64,000 nucleotides of DNA from Nitrospira sp. (lineage in GTDB: Bacteria > Nitrospirota > Nitrospiria > Nitrospirales > Nitrospiraceae), in contig JARFXR010000001.1 of the NCBI GenBank assembly GCA_029194535.1, forward strand, positions 2,116,721-2,180,720, given 5' to 3'. Position 1 is the first letter of the stretch. Every line of letters starts with the position of its first letter. A model generated the notes under the pieces. The model did not search any database, was not told the origin of the DNA, and saw only the letters and a list, made by a program, of their open reading frames with translations. A program made the translations under genes and the position numbers. This document shows positions 36,886 through 46,838 of this stretch, in pieces.

Positions 36886-38070
36886 ATGGATAACACAAAA
36901 CACCGGTTCTTTTCACCCTGCCCCCGTGGTCTTGAAGGGGTCTTGGAGCAGGAACTCGGCGGTGTCGGAATCGACTCGGCCGAACCGACCGAGGGCGGAG
37001 TCGCGTTTACTGGGCCGTGGGCCGCGCTCTATCACGTGAATCTTGAAAGCCGCGTCGCCAACCGCGTGCTGTGGGAGGTGGGACGCGCCCCCTATTGCAC
37101 GGAAGCCGACATCTACCGTAGCGCCTATGCGCTCGCGTGGCCGGATTGGTTCGAGCCCGGACGAACCATCCGAGTGAAAGTCAGCGCGCGCCGCTGTCCG
37201 CTTGCCAGCTTGAATTTTCTCACGCTTCGGATCAAGGATGCCGTGTGCGACAAATTCGTGGCAGTCCGTCGCCAACGGCCGAGTGTCGACACGCACCAAC
37301 CGGATGTCCGGATCGACGCGTTTCTCGATGCCGAGTCGGTGACGTTCTACCTCGATACTTCGGGGGAACCACTGTTCAAACGAGGATATCGGCTTGCGCA
37401 GATCGAGGCGCCTATACGGGAGAATCTGGCGGCCGGCATGGTGCTCTTGAGCGGCTGGAGGCCGGAGCAGCCGTTCGTGGATCCGATGTGCGGCGGGGGG
37501 ACGATTTCCCTGGAAGCCGCGCTGATAGCGAGACGAATTGCACCCGGCATCAGACGTGCCTTCGCGTTCGAACGGCTTCTGCCTCATGATCCCGCGCGAT
37601 GGAGCAAAATTCGGAAGGCAGCCAGCGCACGGCAACTGGCCGCAGTGCCCCTGTCCATTTATGCCTCCGACAGGGATGAGCAGGCACTTCAGATTGCGCG
37701 GCGCCTCTTTCACGCCGCCGGGATGGTCGCAGATATCGATATCAAGGTGAAGCTTCAAGACTTCCTGGCGCTGGAGCCGCCGGCTTCTCACGGAGTCATG
37801 CTCGTCAATCCTCCGTACGGAGTGCGGCTCGGTCATTCTGAAAGGTCGGATGCCTTGTATGCCGGGATCGGAGATCGGCTCAAGCAGCGATGGGCCGGCT
37901 GGCGAGTCCATGTCTTCACCGGCGATTCTCGATTGAAACAGTCGATCGGGTTGCGCCCGTCCCGACGCATCCCTCTTTATAATGGCCCTCTCGAGTGCCG
38001 ACTATATGAGTTCAAGATCGTCGAAGGCTCGATGCGAAGGAATGCAGGGTCCGTCAACCTCCATGGTTAA
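36886..38070 (+). CDS. rlmL: RlmL-type THUMP-domain RNA methyltransferase
   Basis: The 394-residue protein has an N-terminal THUMP region (about 45-160) and a class I methyltransferase domain with DPMCGGGTISLEAALIA for SAM binding and the catalytic NPPYG motif (about 308-312). It resembles the N-terminal half of E. coli RlmL, which makes m2G2445 in 23S rRNA. The RlmK half is absent, as in most bacteria outside the Gammaproteobacteria. It overlaps the downstream lipoprotein gene by eight bases. Confidence 0.9.
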   Translation: MDNTKHRFFSPCPRGLEGVLEQELGGVGIDSAEPTEGGVAFTGPWAALYHVNLESRVANRVLWEVGRAPYCTEADIYRSAYALAWPDWFEPGRTIRVKVSARRCPLASLNFLTLRIKDAVCDKFVAVRRQRPSVDTHQPDVRIDAFLDAESVTFYLDTSGEPLFKRGYRLAQIEAPIRENLAAGMVLLSGWRPEQPFVDPMCGGGTISLEAALIARRIAPGIRRAFAFERLLPHDPARWSKIRKAASARQLAAVPLSIYASDRDEQALQIARRLFHAAGMVADIDIKVKLQDFLALEPPASHGVMLVNPPYGVRLGHSERSDALYAGIGDRLKQRWAGWRVHVFTGDSRLKQSIGLRPSRRIPLYNGPLECRLYEFKIVEGSMRRNAGSVNLHG

Positions 38071-40114
38071 TGCTCCCGCTCGTCGTCCAAGCAGACGGAT
38101 TAGGACTCTCTTGGTTATCGGCCTCGTGCCGGTGCTGTCCGGCTGCGGCATGATCCAGGGGGTGGTGTCCATGCTTTCCCCCGCGCCGGCCGCAAAACCG
38201 CGAAGCCCGTTGCGAGACTCGGTGGTCGAGCGCCTCATGCCGTCAGTCCGTCCGGACGTGCAAGGATTGCCTGAACAGATACAGCGCGACGGTGCTGCAC
38301 CGGCCGCATCGGGAGAGGCCGTGCGGGCTCGGTTCAAACGACGATTGATCCTCGATGCGTTGAGGCAACCTTGGGACGGCCTCGCCGATCTCGAAGGTCA
38401 CGGGCTGTTGGCGGCCGAACTGGCCGAAGGCGGCGCCGTGAACCTCCCCGGCGTACTGGACGTGCTGGAGGCAGGAATGGATCGGACGTCGACGTTCCAC
38501 AAAGCGATCGCGCTGCCAACCGGCTCCCAGATAGCGGCCGCGACCGCCTTCATGGTGGACAGTTTGGCCGAAGCCTCCCAGCATCGTGACAGAGCGTTGA
38601 GCGACCTCACCGAGGATGAGCGCGGGTTTCTCTTCAACCACGCGGCACGGTTGGTCGAACGGTTCACTCCTCAGGTGTCCAATCTGACCGAACAGGCCGT
38701 GTCGTCTCTGAAGGAAGATGCGCGCTTCGCGGAATTGATCGAGGAACGTGTCGATCACGCCAATCTTATCGCCGCCGCCCAGGTGCTGGCCCGTCTGGCC
38801 AACGAGCGGTGGCTCCATCAACTTACGGGGACATTGTCGCGACCCATGCCTCAGGAGAAGGTTCCGCACGGCGTGACGGGCGACGTGCTCTACGCCGAAA
38901 AGAGTTCCTATGGGCTTATTGTGATCGGAGGATTCGGCGCGAACACCTATGAGTTGGATGCCAGGTTCGGGCTGGTCATTGATCTCGGTGGCGATGATCG
39001 CTACGTGGGCATGATCGCCGCCTCGACGGATCCGGACCATGGCAACGCCGTCGTAATCGATGTTGCAGGAAACGATCGATACGAGGGCCGCGCCTTCGGT
39101 TTGGCCGTCGGACGGCTCGGGGTGGGTCTGCTGATCGATCTGGCCGGCGACGATGCCTATCAGCTCGAGCAGGGTTCCGGCGGAACCGGCTTCGCAGGAA
39201 TCGGAATTCTGTTCGATGCCAGGGGCAACGACGACTATGTCGGAAGCAGAATGACCCAGGGAGCGGCCGTTCACGGGCTGGGGTTGTTGCTCGACACGGC
39301 GGGCGACGACCGGTATACGAGCTATGGGTTTGCCATCGGGTTCGGAGGGCCATCCGGAATAGGAGCGGTCATCGATGTGCAGGGGGACGACCGATATCAA
39401 TGTGGAGGGAAATATCCCAGCGCCTACAATGCAGAAGATGCCCCTAACGGCAAACCGGGCGACCCGATGTTTCAATACGACTGCTTCGGACTAGGAACTG
39501 GATCCGGTGGCAGAGTGTTGAGCCGACGAGCCGATCGACAAGCCTTCAGTTCGGCCGGAGGCTGGGGCCTCCTCGTCGACGTCGCAGGATCGGACCACTA
39601 TGAAAGCGCGAACTTTTCTCAAGGCCATGGATACTTCTTCGGGGCCGGCGTGCTGTTGGATCTCGCCGGGAACGACGAGTATCACGCCGCGCGGTACGGA
39701 CACGGCTCGTCCGCGCATTACGGGATCGGCCTTTTCAATGACCGACGGGGTGACGATCGCTACGGATCGAGCGGACCGTTCTACAACGGCGGCGTAGCGT
39801 GGGACCATGCCGTCGGTCTGATGATCGACAGCGACAAAGGCAGAGACCAGTACCTGTTCGATCGATCGACCGGCCTCGGGACCGCAGACCATTCCGGATG
39901 GGGACTGTTCATCGATGAAGGGGGCAACGATCAATACGGCGTCAAGGGAGGCTTCGGCCGCGCCAACGAAAACAGCGTGAGCGCCTTTTTCGATTTAGGA
40001 GGCATCGACACCTATCGGCTCCCATCTGAGGTAGCTCCCGCTCCGGATCAGCGGCCGAGCGACGGCAAGGTGGTGATGTATCCTCACGACGGCGGTCTCT
40101 TTGTCGATCGTTAG
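38063..40114 (+). CDS. large lipoprotein with 12-13 G-(D/N)-D-x-Y repeats
   Basis: The 683-residue protein has a lipobox (PVLSGC, C28), a helical N-terminal domain (about 60-280) and then 12-13 imperfect repeats (from about residue 300 to the end) of the form hydrophobic-D-x-x-G-(D/N)-D-x-Y. Examples are LIDLAGDDAYQ, LLDTAGDDRYT and VIDVAGNDRYE. The spacing of 25-40 residues and the hydrophobic-loop alternation suggest a beta-solenoid with acidic, perhaps calcium-binding, turns. It differs from RTX nonapeptides. ATG 38063 overlaps rlmL by eight bases. Function unknown. Confidence 0.7.
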   Translation: MVNAPARRPSRRIRTLLVIGLVPVLSGCGMIQGVVSMLSPAPAAKPRSPLRDSVVERLMPSVRPDVQGLPEQIQRDGAAPAASGEAVRARFKRRLILDALRQPWDGLADLEGHGLLAAELAEGGAVNLPGVLDVLEAGMDRTSTFHKAIALPTGSQIAAATAFMVDSLAEASQHRDRALSDLTEDERGFLFNHAARLVERFTPQVSNLTEQAVSSLKEDARFAELIEERVDHANLIAAAQVLARLANERWLHQLTGTLSRPMPQEKVPHGVTGDVLYAEKSSYGLIVIGGFGANTYELDARFGLVIDLGGDDRYVGMIAASTDPDHGNAVVIDVAGNDRYEGRAFGLAVGRLGVGLLIDLAGDDAYQLEQGSGGTGFAGIGILFDARGNDDYVGSRMTQGAAVHGLGLLLDTAGDDRYTSYGFAIGFGGPSGIGAVIDVQGDDRYQCGGKYPSAYNAEDAPNGKPGDPMFQYDCFGLGTGSGGRVLSRRADRQAFSSAGGWGLLVDVAGSDHYESANFSQGHGYFFGAGVLLDLAGNDEYHAARYGHGSSAHYGIGLFNDRRGDDRYGSSGPFYNGGVAWDHAVGLMIDSDKGRDQYLFDRSTGLGTADHSGWGLFIDEGGNDQYGVKGGFGRANENSVSAFFDLGGIDTYRLPSEVAPAPDQRPSDGKVVMYPHDGGLFVDR

Positions 40115-40155
40115 ACGACACTAATGATCGGCTGTGTTTCAATATATTCTGATTG

Positions 40156-40183
40156 TTGACTTTCCCTTCCGCGGACCTATCTG
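40156..40183 (+). promoter_or_regulatory. lon promoter
   Basis: TTGACT (40156-40161), 16 bp and TATCTG (40178-40183). A start near 40190 leaves a 40-base leader with GGAGGG eight bases before the ATG. No CIRCE or other heat-shock operator is seen. Confidence 0.45.
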
Positions 40184-40229
40184 CAGCCATGGGACCTTGT
40201 CTGCTTACTCGTAAACGGAGGGCACTTCA

Positions 40230-42629
40230 ATGACCACGACATTGACCCTGACGTTACCGGTTCTCCCGATTAAACGGACGGTATTGTTTCCTGGAATCCT
40301 CATGCCGGTGACCGTGGGGCGCGAGCGATCCGTTGCAGCGGTCAATGCCGCTCTGAAGACCGAAGAGAAGATGATTCTCGTGGTCGCCCAGCGCGATCCG
40401 TCGACCGAGAATCCCGGACTGGACGATCTCTATACGATCGGGACGAAAGCCATTGTGAAGCAGGTCGCCAACGCCGAGGACGGTACCCTCCATGCCCTCG
40501 TCCAGGGCATCGAACGGGTGGCTTTGCTCAAGGCCGATCAGACCGTCCCCTTCCTGCGCGTTCAGGTACGCCGTTTGGAACTCACGACCGATCAGGATCG
40601 GGAGGTGCAGGCCATCCAACGCGCGATTCAGGAATTGCTCACGGATTTACCGCGCGTGATTCAAGCCCCGGGAATCGAGGAGGCAGCTGCGGCGTTCCGC
40701 AAAGAGGAGAATCCGGCGACCCTGGCCTATCGAGTGGCGTCGCTACTCAACCTGACCGTCAAGGAAGAGCAAACCTTGTTGGAAAGTTCGTCCACGATCG
40801 AACTGCTCCGGACGCTGTATGCTGCGCTTTCGAAAGAGATCCAAATTCTTCAACTGCGGGACAAGATCGCCAGCGACGCACAGGCGAAGATCGGGAAGAA
40901 CCAGCGGGAATACATTCTCCGGGAGCAGCTGAAGGCCATCCATCAGGAACTCGGAGAGGGCGAGGGTGACGAGAGCGAGTTGAGCGAGCTCAAGAAGCGG
41001 ATTCAAGAGGCGGAGATCCCCGACCACGTGCGGAAGGAGGTCGACCGCGAAGTGGCCCGTCTGGCCAAGGTCCCTTCCTCATCCCCGGACCACCAGGTGC
41101 TCCGGACCTACCTGGATCTGGTGCTGGAATTACCGTGGACCAAGCTCTCCGAAGAACGGCTCGACCTCACCAAGGTACGACAAGTCCTGGAAGAGGATCA
41201 CTACGGCATCAAGGAGGTCAAGGAGCGAATTGTCGAGCACTTGGCGGTGTTGAAGTTGAATCCCTCCGCCAAAGCGCCGATTCTCTGCCTCGTCGGTCCT
41301 CCGGGCGTCGGCAAGACGAGCTTGGGCCAATCGATCGCGCGCGCCATGGGACGGACCTTCGAACGTTTCAGCCTCGGCGGCATTCACGACGAAGCGGAGC
41401 TGCGCGGCCATCGTCGAACGTACGTGGGCGCATTGCCCGGACGGATCATCCAGGCGATGCGGCGCGCCGGCGTCAAGAATCCGGTGCTGATGCTCGACGA
41501 GGTCGACAAAATGGGACGCGATTTCCGAGGTGATCCGGCGGCGGCGTTGCTGGAGATCCTGGATCCGGCTCAGAACCATACGTTTCGCGATCACTATCTG
41601 GATCTGCCGTTCGATCTGTCGCAGGTGTTCTTCATCACGACTGCGAACACGCTGGATACAATCAGTCAGCCGTTGCTCGACCGGATGGAGATCATCCGGG
41701 TTCAGGGTTACAGCGAACGGGAGAAGGCGGAAATCGCCCGCCGCTATCTGTGGCCGAGACGGCTGAAGGAAGCCGGACTCGACACCGAGCAGGTACGGTT
41801 GCCGGACAGCGTGCTCGATCACATCATCGCGCGCTATACGAGAGAAGCCGGAGTGCGTCAGCTCGAGCAGATGCTCGGACGGCTTACGCGCAAGGTGGCG
41901 TTGACCTTCGCCGACCTGCCTGCCGACACGCCGCGCGCGTCGGTCACGGTGGAGACGGCGTTGCTTCCGGAATGGCTGGGTTCGGAGCGATTCATGCCTG
42001 AGGAAGCTCGGAAGAATATCCCGATTGGGGTGGCCACCGGATTGGCCTGGACGCCCACGGGCGGCGATGTGCTGTACATCGAAACAACGTTGCTGCCCGG
42101 CAGCCATGAATTGACCCTGACCGGTCAGCTGGGCGACGTGATGCAGGAATCGGCCCGTGCCGCTCGCAGCTACCTCTGGTCGCATGCGGAGGGCATGGGG
42201 CTCGACATCTCCCGATTCAAACGGAACGGGGTGCATGTGCATGTGCCGTCCGGAGCCATTCCGAAGGACGGTCCGTCCGCCGGTATTACGATGGCGACCG
42301 CACTGGCCTCATCCTATGTGAGCAAACCGGTGCGGAGTGACACCGCCATGACCGGGGAAATCAGCCTCAGCGGGCTGGTGCTGCCGGTCGGCGGCATCAA
42401 GGAAAAGGTCTTGGCCGCGCACCGAGCCGGCATCCGGAGGATCATTCTTCCGAAGGCCAATGAAAAGGATCTCAAAGAGGTTCCCCAGGAGGTTCGCGAC
42501 GATCTGACGTTCATTCCGGTCGAGCGGATCGAGGAAGTGCTGCCGGCCGCATTTGGTCACGAGTCGGCTGTCCAAGGAGATTCCTTGTCCGCTTCTTCCG
42601 CTCCGTCTTCGGCCAGGGCAAGGGAGTGA
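40230..42629 (+). CDS. lon: ATP-dependent protease Lon
   Basis: Lon degrades damaged and regulatory proteins. The 799-residue protein has the N-terminal LON substrate domain, the AAA+ module (Walker [12 protein letters not shown] near 355-365) and the C-terminal protease with catalytic S683 (PKDGPSAG) and the lysine of GGIKEK near 726, the usual 43-residue spacing. A short Ser/Ala tail ([14 protein letters not shown]) follows the protease domain and is not conserved in the family. Confidence 0.97.
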   Translation: MTTTLTLTLPVLPIKRTVLFPGILMPVTVGRERSVAAVNAALKTEEKMILVVAQRDPSTENPGLDDLYTIGTKAIVKQVANAEDGTLHALVQGIERVALLKADQTVPFLRVQVRRLELTTDQDREVQAIQRAIQELLTDLPRVIQAPGIEEAAAAFRKEENPATLAYRVASLLNLTVKEEQTLLESSSTIELLRTLYAALSKEIQILQLRDKIASDAQAKIGKNQREYILREQLKAIHQELGEGEGDESELSELKKRIQEAEIPDHVRKEVDREVARLAKVPSSSPDHQVLRTYLDLVLELPWTKLSEERLDLTKVRQVLEEDHYGIKEVKERIVEHLAVLKLNPSAKAPILCLVGPPGVGKTSLGQSIARAMGRTFERFSLGGIHDEAELRGHRRTYVGALPGRIIQAMRRAGVKNPVLMLDEVDKMGRDFRGDPAAALLEILDPAQNHTFRDHYLDLPFDLSQVFFITTANTLDTISQPLLDRMEIIRVQGYSEREKAEIARRYLWPRRLKEAGLDTEQVRLPDSVLDHIIARYTREAGVRQLEQMLGRLTRKVALTFADLPADTPRASVTVETALLPEWLGSERFMPEEARKNIPIGVATGLAWTPTGGDVLYIETTLLPGSHELTLTGQLGDVMQESARAARSYLWSHAEGMGLDISRFKRNGVHVHVPSGAIPKDGPSAGITMATALASSYVSKPVRSDTAMTGEISLSGLVLPVGGIKEKVLAAHRAGIRRIILPKANEKDLKEVPQEVRDDLTFIPVERIEEVLPAAFGHESAVQGDSLSASSAPSSARARE

Positions 42630-42651
42630 CAACGGAGTCAGTTGACCGGCT

Positions 42652-42704
42652 CGCCCCTTGTACCGGGGCGGACGTTGTGTAAGGATCTTGTCGCCCAGGC
42701 GACA
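42652..42704. terminator. two hairpins between lon and msrB
   Basis: CGCCCC (42652-42657) pairs with GGGGCG (42665-42670), and TGTCGCC (42689-42695) pairs with GGCGACA (42698-42704). Neither is followed by a T-run. The first is placed as a lon terminator would be; the second overlaps where an msrB promoter or leader would lie. Confidence 0.35.
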
Positions 42705-42739
42705 CCTCAGGGGGAATACGGATGACAAAGGAGGGCGCC

Positions 42740-43159
42740 ATGCCGACAAAGATCGAGATCGGGCCGATCGTCAAAGTCGTCAAAACGGACGAAGAATGGA
42801 AAAAGCTTCTCCCCACCGAGGCCTATCGGGTTCTCCGGCATGAGGACACCGAGCGACCCTTCGTCAATCCGTTGCATGAGAACCATGAGACCGGCGTCTA
42901 CCACTGCGCCGGTTGCGACCTCCCGCTGTTTTCTTCCGATCACAAATTCGACAGCGGAACCGGCTGGCCGAGTTTTTGGCAACCAATCGATCCGAAGGTG
43001 ATCGAAACCACGACCGATTTCAAGCTGATCTTTCCCCGTACGGAAGTCCATTGCGCGCGGTGCCAGGGCCATCAGGGTCATGTCTTCAAAGATGGACCGA
43101 AACCCACCGGCTTGCGCTACTGCATCAACGGGGTTGCGCTCAAGTTCGTCGCGTCGTGA
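42740..43159 (+). CDS. msrB: peptide-methionine (R)-S-oxide reductase
   Basis: MsrB reduces methionine-R-sulfoxide in proteins. The 139-residue product has the zinc pairs C56/C59 and C105/C108 and the catalytic C128 in LRYCINGVALKF. I start at ATG 42740 because AAGGAGG lies six bases upstream; that sequence is itself inside the coding part of a longer start at 42722. Length and motifs are normal for a single-domain MsrB. Confidence 0.94.
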   Translation: MPTKIEIGPIVKVVKTDEEWKKLLPTEAYRVLRHEDTERPFVNPLHENHETGVYHCAGCDLPLFSSDHKFDSGTGWPSFWQPIDPKVIETTTDFKLIFPRTEVHCARCQGHQGHVFKDGPKPTGLRYCINGVALKFVAS

Positions 43160-43251
43160 CAAGCTCCTGACAAGGAACTCGCGGGTACTCTGGATCTCGT
43201 TCGAATGGTCAACCTATCGCCGGCCAAAGGTTAGATGCCGTTCTCGGAAGG

Positions 43252-43701
43252 TCAGTCAGCAACCGCCTGACAGATCCTCATGAGGCACCATGCCACCAGG
43301 ATGATTGCGAGTGCCAACAAGGCCGATGTGGCCGCGATGATGGAGGCTACGTAGAACCAGTCCCCTCCGGTCGTCCGTGACGGTTGAGTCGCCGCCTCCC
43401 GCAGCAGACGCGCATTTCTGGCGTGACTACGGAACCACACCGAAAAGAGGTCCCCTACTACCGGTATCGAGCCGATTGCTCCGTTGACCATCAGATTAAC
43501 GCTCATCCTCGCCAGTACGATGCGCGGTACGTGAAGGCGCGCCGCGAGCCCTAGAATGGTGATGCCGATCAGATTGGCGAGCAGATCACCGATGCCGGGA
43601 ATCAATCCAATGATCGGGTCCAGACCGAAATGCCAGGGCGTCCCAGGAATCTTCAAGGCCGAATCGAGCAAGGTTGCGAGGGCTTCGGCCGCCGCGACCA
43701 T
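43252..43701 (-). CDS. DUF4112 membrane protein
   Basis: The 149-residue protein matches DUF4112: LDSALKIPGTPWHFGLDPIIGLIPGIGDLLANLIG, then RMSVNLMVNGAIGSIPVVGDLFSVWFRSHARN and a C-terminal hydrophobic helix. The two GxIP-x-x-GD segments are the family hallmark. Function unknown. ATG 43701 fits the family N-terminus. It lies 28 bp after the DsbA-like gene on the same strand, so the two may be cotranscribed. Confidence 0.78.
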   Translation of the reverse strand: MVAAAEALATLLDSALKIPGTPWHFGLDPIIGLIPGIGDLLANLIGITILGLAARLHVPRIVLARMSVNLMVNGAIGSIPVVGDLFSVWFRSHARNARLLREAATQPSRTTGGDWFYVASIIAATSALLALAIILVAWCLMRICQAVAD

Positions 43702-43729
43702 CGCTTCGCGTTGCGAGTCGGAACTGCCT

Positions 43730-44323
43730 CTACCCAAAGAACCTCTCGATCTGCTCCGGCGGCACGCAACCGATGAGCATCCGATCGTCGGGCGACACGA
43801 GGAGCGGGACACCGGCCTGTCCCGTCGCATGCCAACTCTCCTCCCATTCGTGCACGATCGACAGAGCGCTTTCTTCCGGGCTGAGGAGGATTCCCGCATC
43901 CGCGTGTCGCCCAGCCAAGCGATCCAAGACCTCTTGATCCGAAATATCCATCCCGTCGCGCCAGAATGCGGAATAGACACCTCGAATAAATTCCATGCCT
44001 CGGGACACGTCCAGGGACAGCAGCCACGAAGCGCGATCGATGGCCAGTTTGGTATTGGGCTTGCCGTTCGGCAGCTCAATACCCAGGTCAGGGGCTAGCC
44101 GCTTCACGACGGCCACTTCATGCCGTAACTCGGCCCTCAAGGCTCCCTCCCATGGCCGCATGGGACTCGGCAGATAGGGCGCATGTTGAACGCCCCGCCA
44201 GGCAACCAGTTCAATCAGCTTCATGTCGTGGAGGCGCTCGTGCAAGGCATAACAGAACGGGCAATTGAAATCGCTGTAGAGAATGAACGGTATGAAGTGA
44301 GGCGATACCCGCTTCTCTTCCAT
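43730..44323 (-). CDS. DsbA-family thioredoxin-fold oxidoreductase (FrnE/HCCA-isomerase type)
   Basis: The 197-residue protein has CPFC (C21, C24) at the start of the first helix, the long helical insertion of the DsbA/2-hydroxychromene isomerase group and the cis-proline VPLLV near 171-175. There is no signal peptide, so it should be cytoplasmic, like FrnE. Start at ATG 44323 is uncertain because no good ribosome site is visible; in-frame ATGs also lie at 44350 and 44362. Confidence 0.75.
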   Translation of the reverse strand: MEEKRVSPHFIPFILYSDFNCPFCYALHERLHDMKLIELVAWRGVQHAPYLPSPMRPWEGALRAELRHEVAVVKRLAPDLGIELPNGKPNTKLAIDRASWLLSLDVSRGMEFIRGVYSAFWRDGMDISDQEVLDRLAGRHADAGILLSPEESALSIVHEWEESWHATGQAGVPLLVSPDDRMLIGCVPPEQIERFFG

Positions 44324-44434
44324 GAGAATGCACCCTAGCCGACGCTGCATGACACTGTCCACTATTCATAGGCTATGGGTCCGGTAGAGGGAAACGATCG
44401 GCTGGTTGCGTGGTGGTGGGTCAGCTATCCTTTT

Positions 44435-44513
44435 GTGTCATGCTGGCGCAAAATCAAGACTCCATGCTGAGTAGAAGGCCTTACCTGGATTCCCGCTTCC
44501 GCGAGAATGACAC
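44435..44513. repeat. 79-bp palindromic intergenic repeat
   Basis: Ends GTGTCAT (44435-44441) and ATGACAC (44507-44513) are perfect inverted repeats. Inside, ATTCCCGCTTCCGCGAGAAT is an imperfect palindrome of the type I recall from dispersed intergenic repeats in many proteobacterial and environmental genomes. It fills most of the gap between the DsbA-like gene and the radical SAM gene. Confidence 0.6.
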
Positions 44514-44588
44514 ACTTCAGGGCTTCTACTCGCAACCTGATACCTTACCCTTCGCATCATCAATGGCAATGATGATCATGACTATGTT

Positions 44589-46790
44589 ATGTCCGGCTCC
44601 ATGAGGCCGGTTGGCGTCTTCTTGGTCATCCCTCCGTTGACTCAGCTGAACACGCCTTACCCGTCGACCGCCTATCTGACCGGCTTTCTCAGATCGCGCG
44701 GTGTTCCCTGCCATCAGGCCGACCTCGGCATCGAGATGATGCTGCGCTTGTTCAGTCGTGACGGAGTCCGCACGATCTTTGAGGAAGTGCGCAACTACAA
44801 GGGCCCGTTGCCGGACGAGGCTTGCGCCATGCTCGAAGCGGCGCGGACCTACACGAAGTGGATCGATCCGGTGATCGGATTTCTCCAAGGCCGTACCCCC
44901 GATTTGGCCGCCGAGTTGGCCAGCCAGGGCGTCCTGCCGCGCGGTCCGCGGTTTGCCGGACGAGCGGGATGGTCGCGATCGATGTCCGTGCAGGACCGGG
45001 CCAAGCTGCGGGCGACATGGTTCTTGGAGGACTTGGCCGACCTCGTGCAGGCTGTGGTTTCTCCTCATTTTGCGTTGAATCGATATGCCGAGCACCTGGC
45101 ACGGTCCGCCTCGTCGTTCGAGGCGCTGGCGGCCGGCTTGGCCGAGGCGCCGAGTCTGACCGATCGGTTCATGCTGGACGCGCTCTCGGCGCATCTCGAT
45201 CGGATCCAGCCCGGTCTTGTCGGACTGTCCGTGCCCTTTCCCGGCAACGTCTACGGCGCCTTTCGAATCGCCCAGGCCGTACGGCGACAGTGCCCCGAGA
45301 CCGTCATCGCGCTGGGCGGGGGCTATGTGAACACGGAGTTGCGGCGGATCAGCGATCCCCGCATCTTCGACTACGTCGACTTCGTCACATTGGACGACGG
45401 AGAGCGTCCCCTGCTGTCGCTCGTCGAGCATCTCGCCGGGCGGCGATCGCGAAGCGCGCTGTGCCGGACGTTTCATCGTGACAATGGTCGTGTCCGTTAC
45501 AGTTCCGAAACCACGCCGGTCGATTTTTCCATGAACGACGTGGGTTGCCCCACATACGACGGGTTGGCGCTCGATCGGTACGTGAGCATTCTCGACAGCA
45601 CCAATCCGATGCATCGGTTATGGAGCGAGGGGCACTGGAACAAACTGACCGTTGCGCACGGGTGTTACTGGAAGCAATGTACCTTTTGCGACGTTGGATT
45701 GGATTACATCGGCCGCTATGAACCCACGCCCACTGAACGCATGATCGAACGGATCACACGCCTGATGGCCGAAACCGGTCGGAACACGTTTCATTTTGTC
45801 GACGAAGCCGCGCCGCCGGCCGGATTGAAATCGCTGGCCTTGGCCTTGCTGGAACGACGCCTGACGATCCGCTGGTGGGGCAATATTCGATTCGAAGCGG
45901 CGTTTTCACCCGACCTCTGCCGTCTATTGGCGGCTTCCGGCTGCATCGCGGTCACCGCGGGACTTGAGGCCGCGTCGGATCGCTTACTGGAACAAATGAG
46001 AAAGGGCATCACCGTCGATCAGACCGCCCTCGTGTGTTCCGCCTTCAACCAGGCCGGTATTCTGGTCCATGGCTACCTCATGTACGGGTTCCCGTCCGAG
46101 ACGCTCCAGGAAACGGTCGATGCGCTCGAGCGTGTGCGCCAGTTGTTTGCCGCCGATCTGATGCAATCGGCCTTCTGGCATCGCTTTACGGCGACGGCGC
46201 ACAGTCCCATTGGCCTTGATCCCAAATCCCACGGCATTCGCATTCTGGGTCCGCGGTTTCAGGGATTTGCCGACAACGATCTGATCCATACGGATCCCGC
46301 GAATCCGAGCGGTCCGACGCCCGACTGGGTACGGGAAGGCCTGCGGAGGTCCATGCTCAATTTCCTTGAGGGGCGCGGGCTGCGGATGGATGTGCGCGAC
46401 TGGTTCGACCGGAAAATGCCCCGTCCGACCGTGCTGTCCACCTGGGCCCGGCGATTGGTCCGGCGCGAACCGAATCCCGATGACATCACCATCGAGCGCC
46501 GTCTCGTGTGGTTGGGCGGAATGCCGGCGGGACAAACCGTCGGCAACACGAGAATCTTGCGCTTGGCGAACGACAGGGAGAATACGTTGAACCTTCCCAC
46601 GGCCGAGGCGCGGTGGATCGAGAACCTGATCGCACGCGCCGCGCCAAGGAGATGCAGGGGACGGGGGCAAACCTATCCGCTCCTCCGGGACGCCATCGGA
46701 AGTTTTCCCGGAGGCGGGAAGCGGGGCGAAAAGTTCCTCTCGAGTCCTTCGTGGGACAGGATCCGCAAGGCTGGCTTGCTGCTGGTGTGA
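44589..46790 (+). CDS. B12-binding-type radical SAM protein, function unknown
   Basis: The 733-residue protein has an N-terminal cobalamin-binding-like domain (about 8-270, ending LGGGYVNTELRRI), a radical SAM core and a C-terminal domain. The cluster motif is C359-X4-C364-X2-C367 (GCYWKQCTFCD) rather than CX3CX2C. The classical DxHxxG cobalamin motif is not seen, as in many relatives. Domain order and the PxSxAYLTGFLRSRG start fit B12-binding radical SAM proteins. No substrate gene is adjacent. No ribosome site is seen before ATG 44589. Confidence 0.75.
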   Translation: MSGSMRPVGVFLVIPPLTQLNTPYPSTAYLTGFLRSRGVPCHQADLGIEMMLRLFSRDGVRTIFEEVRNYKGPLPDEACAMLEAARTYTKWIDPVIGFLQGRTPDLAAELASQGVLPRGPRFAGRAGWSRSMSVQDRAKLRATWFLEDLADLVQAVVSPHFALNRYAEHLARSASSFEALAAGLAEAPSLTDRFMLDALSAHLDRIQPGLVGLSVPFPGNVYGAFRIAQAVRRQCPETVIALGGGYVNTELRRISDPRIFDYVDFVTLDDGERPLLSLVEHLAGRRSRSALCRTFHRDNGRVRYSSETTPVDFSMNDVGCPTYDGLALDRYVSILDSTNPMHRLWSEGHWNKLTVAHGCYWKQCTFCDVGLDYIGRYEPTPTERMIERITRLMAETGRNTFHFVDEAAPPAGLKSLALALLERRLTIRWWGNIRFEAAFSPDLCRLLAASGCIAVTAGLEAASDRLLEQMRKGITVDQTALVCSAFNQAGILVHGYLMYGFPSETLQETVDALERVRQLFAADLMQSAFWHRFTATAHSPIGLDPKSHGIRILGPRFQGFADNDLIHTDPANPSGPTPDWVREGLRRSMLNFLEGRGLRMDVRDWFDRKMPRPTVLSTWARRLVRREPNPDDITIERRLVWLGGMPAGQTVGNTRILRLANDRENTLNLPTAEARWIENLIARAAPRRCRGRGQTYPLLRDAIGSFPGGGKRGEKFLSSPSWDRIRKAGLLLV

Positions 46791-46795
46791 CCGGA

Positions 46796-46819
46796 GGGGC
46801 GGCGTGTGAATGCCGCCCC
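46796..46819. terminator. bidirectional hairpin
   Basis: GGGGCGGC (46796-46803) and GCCGCCCC (46812-46819) form a perfect 8-bp stem with an 8-base loop. It starts five bases after the radical SAM stop and lies 19 bp before the convergent peroxiredoxin stop. No T-run. Confidence 0.55.
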
Positions 46820-46838
46820 CCCACGTAGCAAGCCTTGA

